A stretch of DNA of 64,000 nucleotides, taken from assembly GCA_025149285.1 (NCBI GenBank), contig CP102274.1, forward strand, positions 6,490,489 through 6,554,488, given 5' to 3'. Made by a program: the position numbers and the translations under genes. The notes under the pieces are model-generated. The model was not told the DNA's origin. It saw only the letters and a list, made by a program, of their open reading frames with translations, and did no database searches. The DNA comes from Hungatella hathewayi (GTDB lineage Bacteria > Bacillota > Clostridia > Lachnospirales > Lachnospiraceae). Positions 34,543-43,810 of the stretch are shown in pieces (position 1 is the first letter of the stretch; each line of letters opens with the position of its first letter).

Positions 34543-36798
34543 ATGCAGAAACAGAATAACAAAAGAAATCCAAAGTCCCCCGGCATCCACGCATTTTTCG
34601 GTAAAAAACGTTACATTCTGATTTTACTCCCGCTGTTTTTACTCCTGCTGTTTTTATTCCTCCTTCTTCTGTACTGCACGGCAGAGAATCATAAAGGGCC
34701 AGGTCGCCCGGATGACTTTGACAGCTATTCGAACAGCCGGGTACCGCCAGACAATACCAGAGGCAGTCTTCCTCTTCCGGATTACACCACGGATACAAAA
34801 AGTACTGTTTTCGAAGACAGAGACGGAAAGCTGGATTTCCTGGACAGATATCTTGATATGCCTTCTGAGATCATCGATACGGCGTATCACATTATTTATC
34901 AGGATAACTCCAAAGGACGGGTTCCAGGTCCTTCAGACTATAATATCCGGGCCGCCTTTACAGTAGCTGCAGGCGATCTGCCGCTCTGGACAAAGGACAT
35001 GAAGAAAATTCTTCCGGAACAGGTTAATCCGGACTGGTGGGAAGACTTAAAGACATCTGACTTTACGTGGGATATCCCCTCAGATGCTGAATATTACAAA
35101 CGCCCCGGCTCGGAAAGTTATATCGTGGTCTGCCCCGGCCTTAACCTGATCTTAAAAATGGTATCGACGCAGACGCTTCCGGTTCCTCTTGAGAATTCCG
35201 CTTTCCAGAAGGAGCTGCCGGAAGAACTCCCGGGGTACGATCAATTCAAATTCCTGGCTGCTGATGCACTGGGATACGATCATTCTGCCGTACCTTACAT
35301 AAGAGCTGCTCTGATCGAAAAGACGTACACAGCTGACGGAGCGGAACTCACCCTTGTCTGTTACCGGGCTATGTTCTGCAATAGCCCACTATATGGAATT
35401 CCTGTCCTTGTCATTATCGGAGAAGACAACACCTCCTGCACGGTTTTGTGCGGCGGTTCCTACGATGATGAATGGTATCTGGCGGATATTGACGGAGACG
35501 GCCGGGATGAACTCCTGATGCAGCATTTAACCGGCATCACCGGAGGCGCCGGCGCCTATGAGAGCGCTATCTACCGCCTGACTGACGGCGGTCCGTCTAA
35601 ACTGTTCGGCAGCCCGGATCCGGATGGAAACGGCTATTTCGATACGTATTTTTCGCTTCATCTCTCAGAGGGATATACCCATACCGTGCAAAACGGCTCT
35701 GCCGGTTTTTACACTGTCTTCACACGCAAAGGCCCGGAGGGAAATCCATACTTTGACGCAGAAGGAAACCTCACCGATGAAGGCAGAGAAAATAATGAAA
35801 CTGACTGGCTGAACACCGATCCCTGTTTCTATCTCTTTAAGCCTGTAGATACGGACGGTGACGGCATTTACGAGATCATGACTGCCCAGTATACGTATCT
35901 CTATGGGCGCGCAGATGGCCTGGGCACCGCGTATACGCTTCTCAAATGGGACAACAGTATGGAACGCATGTATATTCAAAAAGCCGGCTACTGGCCCTAT
36001 GAGGATCACGAAGATGACTCTCAGGATTACTACCAGCGGTGGGAAGAATATGAGAACACCTGGTATCAGAAGGAAGAACCGTCTCCGGGCGATTCTCTTA
36101 ATTCCAAGGAGCTGATCAAGGCTGCCTCCGATCAAATCCGGGCAATTGACTTTCATGTAAGGCAGTATCCCATCGATACATCTCTGTTTGATTTAGAAAT
36201 GGACAGAAAATACCGGGAAGCATTTTATCAGGCTGTAACCAACCGGAAACCGGTGCTTTGCCGGGCATACCGGTCACTGGATTATGAGGAAAACACGTAT
36301 CAGTATATTTTGAGAAGTGACTCCTTAAGCGACCAGGAATTTTTAAGGCAGGAACTGAAACAGGATTCCGGCTATTATTATGTAGACTATGACGGCGATG
36401 GGCTGCCGGAGCTGATCATTCGGAATACGGGACTCTACGGTTTAAAATATGATCCGAAGCAGGATAACGTCTACCTGTTTCTTTCAACTTACAGCAGTTA
36501 CAGCTATTTCATGGGCGCCGGGCAGATCTTCTGGCACAATCCGTGTCTTGCCAGCAAAGATATCTACAGCTACGAATCGGAAGACAGAAATGGAAATCGG
36601 ATTTATGCCGGTTTTGAAACAGTCTACCATTGGGATGAAGACAGTTCGAGTGAGTCATATTACATATCGACAAACGATTATAGGGATGTAGAGGTGAGCA
36701 GGAATCTGTGGGAAGAGCTGATCAGCCTGTTGTTTGACGCCTATGAGGAAACTCCCGCACCAGAATCCTACGAGGAATTTTTTAAAGGGTGTTATTAA
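34543..36798 (+). CDS. membrane-anchored protein with three FG-GAP/VCBS-like calcium motifs, 751 aa
   Basis: Not a named family to me. A basic N-terminus and one long hydrophobic segment (about residues 24-46) predict a type II membrane anchor with ~700 residues outside. Three DxDxDG(x)xE motifs start at D315 (DIDGDGRDELL), D436 (DTDGDGIYEIM) and D615 (DYDGDGLPELI), each followed by hydrophobic beta strands. This is the calcium loop of FG-GAP/VCBS beta-propeller blades. The protein is Tyr- and Asp-rich. It is a single gene with a strong terminator. A surface binding or sensing role is inferred. Confidence 0.78.
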   Translation: MQKQNNKRNPKSPGIHAFFGKKRYILILLPLFLLLLFLFLLLLYCTAENHKGPGRPDDFDSYSNSRVPPDNTRGSLPLPDYTTDTKSTVFEDRDGKLDFLDRYLDMPSEIIDTAYHIIYQDNSKGRVPGPSDYNIRAAFTVAAGDLPLWTKDMKKILPEQVNPDWWEDLKTSDFTWDIPSDAEYYKRPGSESYIVVCPGLNLILKMVSTQTLPVPLENSAFQKELPEELPGYDQFKFLAADALGYDHSAVPYIRAALIEKTYTADGAELTLVCYRAMFCNSPLYGIPVLVIIGEDNTSCTVLCGGSYDDEWYLADIDGDGRDELLMQHLTGITGGAGAYESAIYRLTDGGPSKLFGSPDPDGNGYFDTYFSLHLSEGYTHTVQNGSAGFYTVFTRKGPEGNPYFDAEGNLTDEGRENNETDWLNTDPCFYLFKPVDTDGDGIYEIMTAQYTYLYGRADGLGTAYTLLKWDNSMERMYIQKAGYWPYEDHEDDSQDYYQRWEEYENTWYQKEEPSPGDSLNSKELIKAASDQIRAIDFHVRQYPIDTSLFDLEMDRKYREAFYQAVTNRKPVLCRAYRSLDYEENTYQYILRSDSLSDQEFLRQELKQDSGYYYVDYDGDGLPELIIRNTGLYGLKYDPKQDNVYLFLSTYSSYSYFMGAGQIFWHNPCLASKDIYSYESEDRNGNRIYAGFETVYHWDEDSSSESYYISTNDYRDVEVSRNLWEELISLLFDAYEETPAPESYEEFFKGCY

Positions 36799-36823
36799 AA
36801 CGTATTATCTTAGAAAAGGACTG

Positions 36824-36891
36824 AAAAGTCCATGAAAAAGAACGCCTCCAGGTTCTGTACCTGAAAGCGCTCTTTTTTCATGGACTTTTTT
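36824..36891. terminator. large bidirectional terminator
   Basis: AAAAGTCCATGAAAAAG (36824-36840) pairs with CTTTTTTCATGGACTTTT (about 36872-36889) around an inner CAGGT-TCTGT-ACCTG hairpin. It serves the convergent genes at 34543-36798 and 36961-38529. Confidence 0.88.
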
Positions 36892-36960
36892 ACAGGCTTC
36901 CATCCGTTCATGACCACGGTCCTCCAGATGGATTCTGTTTTCTATAATATACCGAAAAGA

Positions 36961-38529
36961 CTATTTTTTCTTCTTCCTCGCCTTCCCCTTTCTGGCATTC
37001 TTCTCTTTCTCCGGCTGGATTTCGCGTTCGATGTCGTAGTCCTCTTCCTGATCCTCCACTCCCGCCTCCAGTTCCTTAATCTGCTCCAGGAGCTCATTTT
37101 TCCGCCCTTTTCCGCCGCGATGATTTTTTCCGCTGTTGTTGTCACAGATCAGGTCAGCCGACTCTTCTGCCTCTGCTGCAGGATTCTCCTCTTCGCCGCA
37201 GCTGCCGTCACTCTCGCAGGGTGCTTCATTCTCCCATGCTCCGTCATCTTCCCCATGTTCCTCATTCTCCCGGGCAATCAGGTTTTCCTCATGTATCTCC
37301 GCCTCCCGCTCCTTTGCCACTTCCTTCATTTTTTCCGTAGTAATGCTTCCGGAAAGGAACAGCGACATCTTTGCGCAGACCGGCCCCACCATCTCATAGA
37401 GGACGGAGGAGGACAGAATGATCGTCAAAAGCAGCTTTCCCATCTCCTCCGGAAGCAACCTTTGTCCCAGAAAGGCCAGACCAATGGCGACGCCTGCCTG
37501 CGGGATCAGCGCCAGGCCCATATAATTCCGTATCTCCCTGCTGGTTCCCGTAATCAGACAGCTGATATACGTTCCCAGATATTTTCCAATGATTCTCACA
37601 ATGAAATAGGCCAGTCCCACAGCTCCCACCGTAGTAAGCGCCGTTAAATCCAGATTCATGCCTGACACGATGAAAAAGATGGACATTACCGGAGGTGTAA
37701 AGTTATTGATCTGACGGTACAGCTTCTTATCACTGGTAAGATTGATATACGCTGCGCCGAAGATCATACAGGACAGCAGCGGTGAAATATCGAGAGACGC
37801 GCAGATACCTGAAATCCCCAACAGCATGGCGATCGCCAGAATCAGCCTGTTATCCTTGCTTCTGGCCGGTATCAGCAGCCGGCTTAAGAAGTAACCGCAG
37901 AAAAATCCCAGCCCCAGAGCCAGAATATTATAAACCACCGGCATCAGGAGCGTGGACATGGTCACCTCTTCCTCACCCGTCCGTCCAGCGATCCCCGCCA
38001 CAATACTGAATGCCAGAAGGCACACCACGTCATCCAGCGCCACGATCTGCAGCAGCGTATTGACAAACTCTCCCTTGGCCTTATACTGGTTGATCGTCAT
38101 CATCGTACTGGCCGGCGCTGTAGCCGTTGCGATCGCTCCCAGAATCAGTGCAAAATTCCACTCCATACGAAAAACCCCCACACAGAACAGCGTTACCAGC
38201 ACGCCGGCCAGCAGGGCCTCAAAGAGTGTAATAATGATAATCCGGCTTCCCGTCTTTAACAGTACTTCCTTCTTAAAAAACTTTCCAACTCCAAACGCGA
38301 TAAACGCCAGTGCCAGATCGCTGACAAATCCCATGTGGCCGATGATATCCACGGGGATCAGGTTTAATCCGCACGGCCCGATCAAAATTCCGGCCATAAT
38401 ATAACCGCTTACCTTTGGCAGGTTCAGCGTATTGGTCAGCCTCGTCATAATAAATCCGGCAAACAGAATCACTGACAGAATCAGCAGCACTCTGGTGCCC
38501 TCACTTACCCCGGCTAAATATCCCTGCAT
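36961..38529 (-). CDS. CPA2-type cation/proton antiporter (Kef-like) with charged tail
   Basis: 522 aa from the ATG at 38529 (AGGGGG seven bases ahead); an in-frame ATG at 38550 precedes the RBS. The first ~400 residues hold about twelve hydrophobic segments with Na+/H+-exchanger features (LPKVSGYIMAGILIGP, AIATATAPASTMM, ALIPQAGVAIGLA). Known relatives exchange Na+ or K+ for H+. Instead of an RCK/TrkA domain the C-terminus is a ~120-residue hydrophilic tail, acidic first and Lys-rich at the end (KARKKKK). Its leader carries a terminator-like element related to those of the glycerol genes (38583-38653). Confidence 0.9.
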   Translation of the reverse strand: MQGYLAGVSEGTRVLLILSVILFAGFIMTRLTNTLNLPKVSGYIMAGILIGPCGLNLIPVDIIGHMGFVSDLALAFIAFGVGKFFKKEVLLKTGSRIIIITLFEALLAGVLVTLFCVGVFRMEWNFALILGAIATATAPASTMMTINQYKAKGEFVNTLLQIVALDDVVCLLAFSIVAGIAGRTGEEEVTMSTLLMPVVYNILALGLGFFCGYFLSRLLIPARSKDNRLILAIAMLLGISGICASLDISPLLSCMIFGAAYINLTSDKKLYRQINNFTPPVMSIFFIVSGMNLDLTALTTVGAVGLAYFIVRIIGKYLGTYISCLITGTSREIRNYMGLALIPQAGVAIGLAFLGQRLLPEEMGKLLLTIILSSSVLYEMVGPVCAKMSLFLSGSITTEKMKEVAKEREAEIHEENLIARENEEHGEDDGAWENEAPCESDGSCGEEENPAAEAEESADLICDNNSGKNHRGGKGRKNELLEQIKELEAGVEDQEEDYDIEREIQPEKEKNARKGKARKKKK

Positions 38530-38582
38530 TTTTTTGCCCCCTGTTCCCATTTATACTAAAAACTTCCCTTACTGCCGCAAAC

Positions 38583-38653
38583 GGCAAAAAAAGAGCAGGG
38601 AAATAAAACGAATACTGTTCGCTTTTATTCCTTACTCTTTCTCTCAAAGGTTT
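38583..38653 (-). promoter_or_regulatory. leader element a: terminator with antiterminator-like 5' arm, before the antiporter
   Basis: On the minus strand AAACCUUUGAGAGAAAGAG is followed by a terminator stem (GAGUAAGGAAUAAAAGCGAA with UUCGUUUUAUUUCCCUGCUC) and U7. CCUU can pair with AAGG and so break the terminator stem. It aligns closely with element b upstream of the glpA-like gene. It lies 15 bases after the FAH-family stop and 54 bases before the antiporter ATG. Only a weak promoter (TTCCAT-17-AATAAA) is visible ahead, so it may simply be the FAH terminator. Confidence 0.55.
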
Positions 38654-38667
38654 TTTATTCTGTTCTT

Positions 38668-39564
38668 TTATTCAGAAACCGTATTCTTAATGGAACCGAT
38701 CCCCTCGATCACGCATTCCACCACATCGCCTGCTTTTAAAAACTTCGGCGGCGTAAAGCCCATTCCGACTCCGGAAGGAGTTCCTGTAGATATGATGGTT
38801 CCTGCCTTCAGCGTCATTCCCATGGACAGCTCGCTCACAATATGATCGATATCAAAAATCATCTGTCCGGTATTACTCTCCTGCCGCACCTCACCGTTTA
38901 CGAGAGAGCGGATCGGAAACTTCGGCGGGTATTCCACACTGTCCGCAGTTAAAATACACGGTCCCATCGGCGTAAATCCGTCCAGACTCTTTCCAAAGTA
39001 CCACTGCTTATGGGCATTCTGCACATTGCGCGCGCTCACGTCGTTAATAATGGTATAGCCAAAGATGTGATCCTTTACCTGCTCCTTCGGAACCCGGTAA
39101 GCCTCTTTTCCGATGATCACGCCCAACTCCGCCTCATAATCGAGGCTGTCCACGATATCGCTGTGAGCGGAAATCTCTCCGTCCGGATCAACCGTCCTGT
39201 TTACCCTTTTGGAAAAATAAACTGCTTCCTTCCGTACTCCGTCAAACGCTTCCTTCTTAAATCTGGCGGACTCCTCCGCATGCTCCATATAGTTAAGCCC
39301 AAGACAAATGATATCCTGTTCCGGCGCTTCGATCGGAGCCAGAATCTTTACCTCGGAACGCATGGCCGCCCCTGTGACACCGTACGGCTCCAATCCGGAT
39401 ACGTGCTCCAGCAAATCCTTTTCCGACTGGCTGAATCCCTTTACTACCTCCATCATGCTCGTATATTCCATGCCGAATGCCCGAAGCGGGTATACCCACA
39501 TCTCATCCCTGCTCATGACCCCGATATCTTTTCTTCTGTCAACTTCATATGTCAGTAACTTCAA
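38668..39564 (-). CDS. fumarylacetoacetate hydrolase (FAH) family protein
   Basis: 298 aa from a TTG at 39564 with GGGAGGA seven bases ahead; longer reading upstream has no RBS and unusual composition. The FAH metal core is present (DYEAELGVIIGKEAY; FGYTIINDVSARNVQ; KSLDGFTPMGPCI; STGTPSGVGMG). Family members cleave or isomerise C-C bonds in beta-diketo or oxalo-acids (acylpyruvases, HpcE, oxaloacetate decarboxylases). The substrate here is not evident. It has its own promoter and is flanked by the glycerophosphodiesterase gene and the antiporter. Confidence 0.88.
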   Translation of the reverse strand: MKLLTYEVDRRKDIGVMSRDEMWVYPLRAFGMEYTSMMEVVKGFSQSEKDLLEHVSGLEPYGVTGAAMRSEVKILAPIEAPEQDIICLGLNYMEHAEESARFKKEAFDGVRKEAVYFSKRVNRTVDPDGEISAHSDIVDSLDYEAELGVIIGKEAYRVPKEQVKDHIFGYTIINDVSARNVQNAHKQWYFGKSLDGFTPMGPCILTADSVEYPPKFPIRSLVNGEVRQESNTGQMIFDIDHIVSELSMGMTLKAGTIISTGTPSGVGMGFTPPKFLKAGDVVECVIEGIGSIKNTVSE

Positions 39565-39665
39565 CGTACTTCCTCCCTTACATGAACCACGGTTTTCCCG
39601 TACACGGCGAAACCGCGTCCGCGGCGCAGCCGAAGACGGCCGGAAAATTTTTCCCAACTTCTTAT

Positions 39666-39694
39666 ACTTTAGCAATCCTTCTCCACAGAGTCAA
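39666..39694 (-). promoter_or_regulatory. promoter of the FAH-family gene
   Basis: On the minus strand TTGACT (39689-39694), a 17-base spacer and TAAAGT (39666-39671) precede a ~100-base leader with GC-rich inverted repeats and the TTG start. Confidence 0.65.
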
Positions 39695-39806
39695 GTAAGA
39701 ATCCGAATTTTTGTCATTTCTGTGAAAATTGCCTGCACAAAAAGCCGTATGTTTCCGCACCGCGTTCCATATAAAGTTCCTTTCCGGCACTTTTTTGTCT
39801 CTCCGG

Positions 39807-40535
39807 TCAGCCTTTTTTTTCAACCCAGCTCCTGCAGATCTCCGGATAATTCGTAAAAATCCCGCTGCAGCCCCATTCATAAGTGTTCTCCAGGCTTTCC
39901 ATGTCGTTGATCGTCCAGACATTCACCCCGATTCCATGGTCTCTGCAGTTTTTTACGGTATTTTCTGTAAGTCCCTTGATTCCCGGATGGTAAAAGTCAT
40001 AACCGAAACGGCTGCAGTAGTATCCCGCATTTCCCAGGCCCGCATGCTCCAGCAGGGCTCCCCGGGGAATATCCGGCGCCAGCTCCTTCATCCGCTCCAG
40101 CGACAGGTGGTTAAAGGAAGAGAACATTACCCGGTCCTCCAAATGATACTTCCTTATGAGCTCCAGGGTCTTTTCCTCGATGTCCTCGTAATAATACACT
40201 CCCGTTTTGATCTCCACATTCGTCACAAATCCGTACTGGCCGGCCCATTCACAGTATTCCTCAAAAGAGGGAATGGGGCAGAAGCCATATCTGCCCCCCT
40301 TAATCGTACCCGCATCCAGTTTTCTTAACTCCTCAAAGGTATAATCCTTCACCAGGCCCGTTCCATCCGTCGTCCGGTCAACCGCTTCATCGTGGATCAC
40401 CACCACGGTTCCATCCTTTGTCAGCTGTACATCCAGTTCCATCCCGTCACAGCCGGTTTCCGCCGCCTTCTGAAACGCGAGCATGGTATTTTCCGGATAC
40501 CTTCCGCTGTAACCTCTGTGTGCGTATATTTTCAT
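39807..40535 (-). CDS. cytoplasmic glycerophosphodiester phosphodiesterase (UgpQ-like)
   Basis: 242 aa, the length of soluble GDPD enzymes. It begins KIYAHRGYSGRYPENT and has MELDVQLTKDGTVVVIHDE and NVEIKTG. There is no signal peptide. It splits imported glycerophosphodiesters to glycerol-3-phosphate and an alcohol. It is the last gene after an SBP-permease-permease set, with 17 bases to the permease gene, the same set as ugpBAEQ. That operon context is the best argument that the importer carries glycerol-3-phosphate or glycerophosphodiesters. Confidence 0.93.
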   Translation of the reverse strand: MKIYAHRGYSGRYPENTMLAFQKAAETGCDGMELDVQLTKDGTVVVIHDEAVDRTTDGTGLVKDYTFEELRKLDAGTIKGGRYGFCPIPSFEEYCEWAGQYGFVTNVEIKTGVYYYEDIEEKTLELIRKYHLEDRVMFSSFNHLSLERMKELAPDIPRGALLEHAGLGNAGYYCSRFGYDFYHPGIKGLTENTVKNCRDHGIGVNVWTINDMESLENTYEWGCSGIFTNYPEICRSWVEKKG

Positions 40536-40552
40536 GTTGCTCCCCCGGTTTC

Positions 40553-41434
40553 TTATTTCATTGCTGCCTTCGAATATCCGGTCAGCATGTATTTCTGGAA
40601 AATGAAGAACAGGATGATGACAGGTACAACCGCCATCACCGCGCCGGCCATAATCTCATGGTTGTTCATGGATTCAGCGCCGGCAAAGGTATTCTTTAAG
40701 TAGGCAAGTCCGACTGTAAGCACGCGGCGTTTCTCGCCCTTGGCTATGATCTTCGGCCAGAAGTAAGCGTTCCAGCCATTGGTAAAGGTTACTAACGTCA
40801 CCGTAAATAACGTGGAGCGGCACATGGGCGCCAGGATCTTCGTGATAATGCCCACGCGGCCCAGCCCGTCGATCCGCGCGGCCTCGATATAGCTGTCATC
40901 AATAGCCATAAAGGTCTGGCGCAGCATGAATATGTAATACGGCGACACCGCTTCCGGAAGAATCAGGCCTAAGAAGGTATCTGACATTCCCCAGTTTGCC
41001 ATCATGATATAGATCGGAATAAACGTAACCTGAAGCGGAATCATCAGGGCGCCCAAAACGATGATAAAGCAGAAGTTCTGGCCTTTAAATCTGCCCTTGG
41101 AAAATCCATAGCCCGCAAAGATACCGGTTACAACCTGACCGATCAGGATCCCTGCCGTCATGACTGCCGTATTAAAATAATATCTGGCGAAATTGCCTTT
41201 TCTTAACACATTGATATAGTTCTCGAAGTGGAATTCCTTCGGCCATAAGGTCGGCACCGGAAGCAGGATCTCCTCCTGGGATTTCACGGAAGACACCAGC
41301 ATCCAGTAGATCGGGAACACGATGATGATCAGGACGATAATCGCGAGAACCCACTGAACCGCCGTAATCGTCGCCTTTTTTCTTCTGGCGGAACGGTTAA
41401 TATCCCGTCCGTCCTTCATTGTATGTTTCTCCAT
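40553..41434 (-). CDS. ABC importer permease, UgpE/MalG type
   Basis: 293 aa with six hydrophobic segments and the EAA loop (YIEAARIDGLGRVGIITKIL) typical of CUT1 sugar-importer permeases. It pairs with the 302-aa permease upstream (11-base gap). The inner-membrane channel forms with that partner and would use a shared MsmX/UgpC-type ATPase encoded elsewhere, because no ATPase is present in this operon. RBS AGGGGGG. Confidence 0.92.
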   Translation of the reverse strand: MEKHTMKDGRDINRSARRKKATITAVQWVLAIIVLIIIVFPIYWMLVSSVKSQEEILLPVPTLWPKEFHFENYINVLRKGNFARYYFNTAVMTAGILIGQVVTGIFAGYGFSKGRFKGQNFCFIIVLGALMIPLQVTFIPIYIMMANWGMSDTFLGLILPEAVSPYYIFMLRQTFMAIDDSYIEAARIDGLGRVGIITKILAPMCRSTLFTVTLVTFTNGWNAYFWPKIIAKGEKRRVLTVGLAYLKNTFAGAESMNNHEIMAGAVMAVVPVIILFFIFQKYMLTGYSKAAMK

Positions 41435-41445
41435 GTTGTTCCCCC

Positions 41446-42354
41446 CTATGAATCGTACGTCACATTGCCGTTAGATACCTTCATGGTAGCCACCGTCACC
41501 ACCAGCAGAAGCAGGAAGAAGAAGATAGCCACTGTGGAAGCGCGGTCCATTCGGAAGTCTTCCATTGCATAACGGTAAATGTTATACACAAACACTTCGG
41601 TCGAACGGTACGGACCGCCCTGCGTTAAGATATCTACGGACTGGAACACCTTCATGGAAGAAAGGAAGGTGGTGACAAATAAAAACAGTGTGGTCGGCGA
41701 CAGCATCGGTATCGTAATCTTAAAGAACCGCTGTACCGCGTTGGCTCCGTCTAAGGAGGCGGCTTCATAATAGTCCGTGGAGATACCCATCATGGCGGAC
41801 AAATACACCATCATTCCATAACCCACGCACCGCCACCCGGTCAGCATCAGGACCGAGATCAAAGCGGTGTGGCGGTTTCCCAGCCAGTCTACCTTACTGA
41901 TTCCAACCAGAGACAGGAGGTAATTTAAAATACCGCCGTCCGTATTTAAAATCCACAGGAACACAACGGCCGCTGAGGACATAGCCACATATTTCGGCAT
42001 GAAAACAATGGCTCTCATGGCGGAGAATCCCTTCGTCATCCGGTTAAAGATCAGGGCAAAGATCATACCCCCTACCAGCGTGATGAAGATTTCGCCGGCC
42101 GAATAGAGAATCGTTACCTTTAAGGAGTTCCAGAGATATTTGGTACCGGAGCCTCCAAACAGCCACTTCCAGTTTTTAAATCCCACATAGTGCCACGTAT
42201 CATTTAACATGTTCCAGTCCGTAAAACTGATCCGGAACAGCTCCGCGATCGGATAATAAGTAAATACCGCCAGGAATATCAGCACCGGAAGCACACAGGC
42301 AAAATCCTTCATCGCGGATACTTTTCTTGGATTCATACGTTTTTTCTCTTTCAT
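41446..42354 (-). CDS. ABC importer permease, UgpA/MalF type
   Basis: 302 aa with six hydrophobic segments and the EAA loop YYEAASLDGANAVQRFFKIT, followed by IPMLSPTT. It is a CUT1-type permease and partner of the gene downstream. It lies 22 bases after the binding-protein gene; GGGGG precedes the ATG. Assignment to a glycerol-phosphate substrate rests on the GDPD gene in the operon and the shared leader with glpK. Confidence 0.92.
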   Translation of the reverse strand: MKEKKRMNPRKVSAMKDFACVLPVLIFLAVFTYYPIAELFRISFTDWNMLNDTWHYVGFKNWKWLFGGSGTKYLWNSLKVTILYSAGEIFITLVGGMIFALIFNRMTKGFSAMRAIVFMPKYVAMSSAAVVFLWILNTDGGILNYLLSLVGISKVDWLGNRHTALISVLMLTGWRCVGYGMMVYLSAMMGISTDYYEAASLDGANAVQRFFKITIPMLSPTTLFLFVTTFLSSMKVFQSVDILTQGGPYRSTEVFVYNIYRYAMEDFRMDRASTVAIFFFLLLLVVTVATMKVSNGNVTYDS

Positions 42355-42376
42355 ATGTTACCCCCGCCTTACTGCA

Positions 42377-43729
42377 TCAGGAATCTCCCAACACGTCATC
42401 AATTTCTTCGGCCATCTTTTCCATGGATTTCTGCGTGTCTCCGCCTTCCAGCATGAGCTGTGCCATGTCGTTCTTCCAGATGTTGGCCATCTGAGACCAT
42501 GCCTTATGCTGAATTCTCGGCTGAATTAAGTCCAGATTATCGAAAATACACTGGAACGCCGGTTTCTCTTCCAGGAATGCCTTTCCTTCATCGGTTGTGA
42601 GCACGGACTTTCTGGTCGGAATATATCCGGTTCCTCTTGCCCATGTTAAGTTTACTTCCTTGCTGCATAAGTACTGCATAAACTGCCATGCCGCATTCTT
42701 CGTAGCCTGATCGTTCTTGGATGGGATTAACAGCACGCAGCCGCCGATCTCCTGGTTCTTTGTCTCGCCGCCCGGAAGCCATGCCATACCAATCTCAAAA
42801 TTACATTGGCTCAAATAGTTCGTATACAGGGAGCTTGTATGTACAACGGAAAATGCCTCGCCGTCGATAAAGTGCTGACGCATGATGGAGGACGCGTCAT
42901 CCGCGGTTCCTGTCCAGTATGTATATCCTTTATCGCACCACTCTTTAATCTTGGCCGCGATCTCCACTGCCTTCTCATCGCCTAGGTCTGTGGTTACCTG
43001 GTCATCATTGATGATCTTTACGCCCTGATTTAAGTAGAAGGTCTCATAATACCACTGATCCCAGCCCGGCATAATGGTTCCGTATACGGCAGTCGTTCCG
43101 TCGGCGTTGATCTTGGAAGTCTTCTCAAGGAATGCATCCATATCTTCCCACTTCTCAGGAATCTCGACTCCCAGTTCGTCCGCCATATCCTTGTTGTAAT
43201 AGACGATCTGTGTGGAAATCAGGAAGGGAAGGGATACCTGCTTGCCGTTATAGCTGGAAGCTGAGATCATACCGTCTCCAAAGTCCTTTAAGTCATAGCC
43301 GCTGGCCTGAATGTATGGCGTCAAATCTTCTGTCAGGCCGCCCGCACCGTATTCTGCGACGTAGGGAGTATTGGCAACCGTAATTGCCGGAAGATCTGTT
43401 CCTGCCGCATGAGCCGCTACCAGAGCCTCATTTAATTTCTTGTAGCTTCCGATATACTCGGCTTCCACCGTAATCATATCCTGTGACTTGTTGAAATCGT
43501 CTACCACCTTCTGCACAGTCTCTGAATACTGTTCCTCCAGCGCGTGCCACCACTTGATGGTAATAGGTTCCGTCACTTCATACAGAGACGGGTCCACCTC
43601 CGCCACAGTCTGTGCTTCTGTCTGCGCGCCGCCGCCCGCCTTGCCTGTGGAACCTCCGCCGCTGCATCCGCTCAGCGTTCCTGCCATCATTGCAGCCACC
43701 ATTAATAATGCAATACCCCTTTTCTTCAT
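42377..43729 (-). CDS. ABC importer substrate-binding lipoprotein, UgpB-like
   Basis: 450 aa from the ATG at 43729 (GGGAG upstream). The longer frame to 43828 would run into the leader RNA and lacks an RBS. A lipoprotein signal ends in TLSGC. The mature part is a CUT1-type solute-binding protein (TIKWWHALEEQYSETVQKVV; NLTWARGTGYIPTRKSVL near the C-terminus, a stretch typical of UgpB). It binds glycerol-3-phosphate or related esters by inference and delivers them to the two permeases. Confidence 0.9.
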   Translation of the reverse strand: MKKRGIALLMVAAMMAGTLSGCSGGGSTGKAGGGAQTEAQTVAEVDPSLYEVTEPITIKWWHALEEQYSETVQKVVDDFNKSQDMITVEAEYIGSYKKLNEALVAAHAAGTDLPAITVANTPYVAEYGAGGLTEDLTPYIQASGYDLKDFGDGMISASSYNGKQVSLPFLISTQIVYYNKDMADELGVEIPEKWEDMDAFLEKTSKINADGTTAVYGTIMPGWDQWYYETFYLNQGVKIINDDQVTTDLGDEKAVEIAAKIKEWCDKGYTYWTGTADDASSIMRQHFIDGEAFSVVHTSSLYTNYLSQCNFEIGMAWLPGGETKNQEIGGCVLLIPSKNDQATKNAAWQFMQYLCSKEVNLTWARGTGYIPTRKSVLTTDEGKAFLEEKPAFQCIFDNLDLIQPRIQHKAWSQMANIWKNDMAQLMLEGGDTQKSMEKMAEEIDDVLGDS

Positions 43730-43810
43730 GTCTTTACGACTCCCTTCCGCTGCTCTCTGAGACCTCTCCGCCCGAAGGTTACGACTCCTCCCGGCGGAAA
43801 AAACTGCAAT

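Noticed and set aside
36880..37647. 255-codon plus-strand ORF
   Set aside because: It is antisense to the charged tail of the antiporter (36961-38529), has no RBS or motif and arises from the biased codons of the real gene.
39565..39675. N-terminal extension of the FAH-family protein to 335 residues
   Set aside because: The extension is Arg/Ser-rich leader RNA read as protein. A TTG with a well-spaced GGGAGGA at 39564 gives the normal family length.
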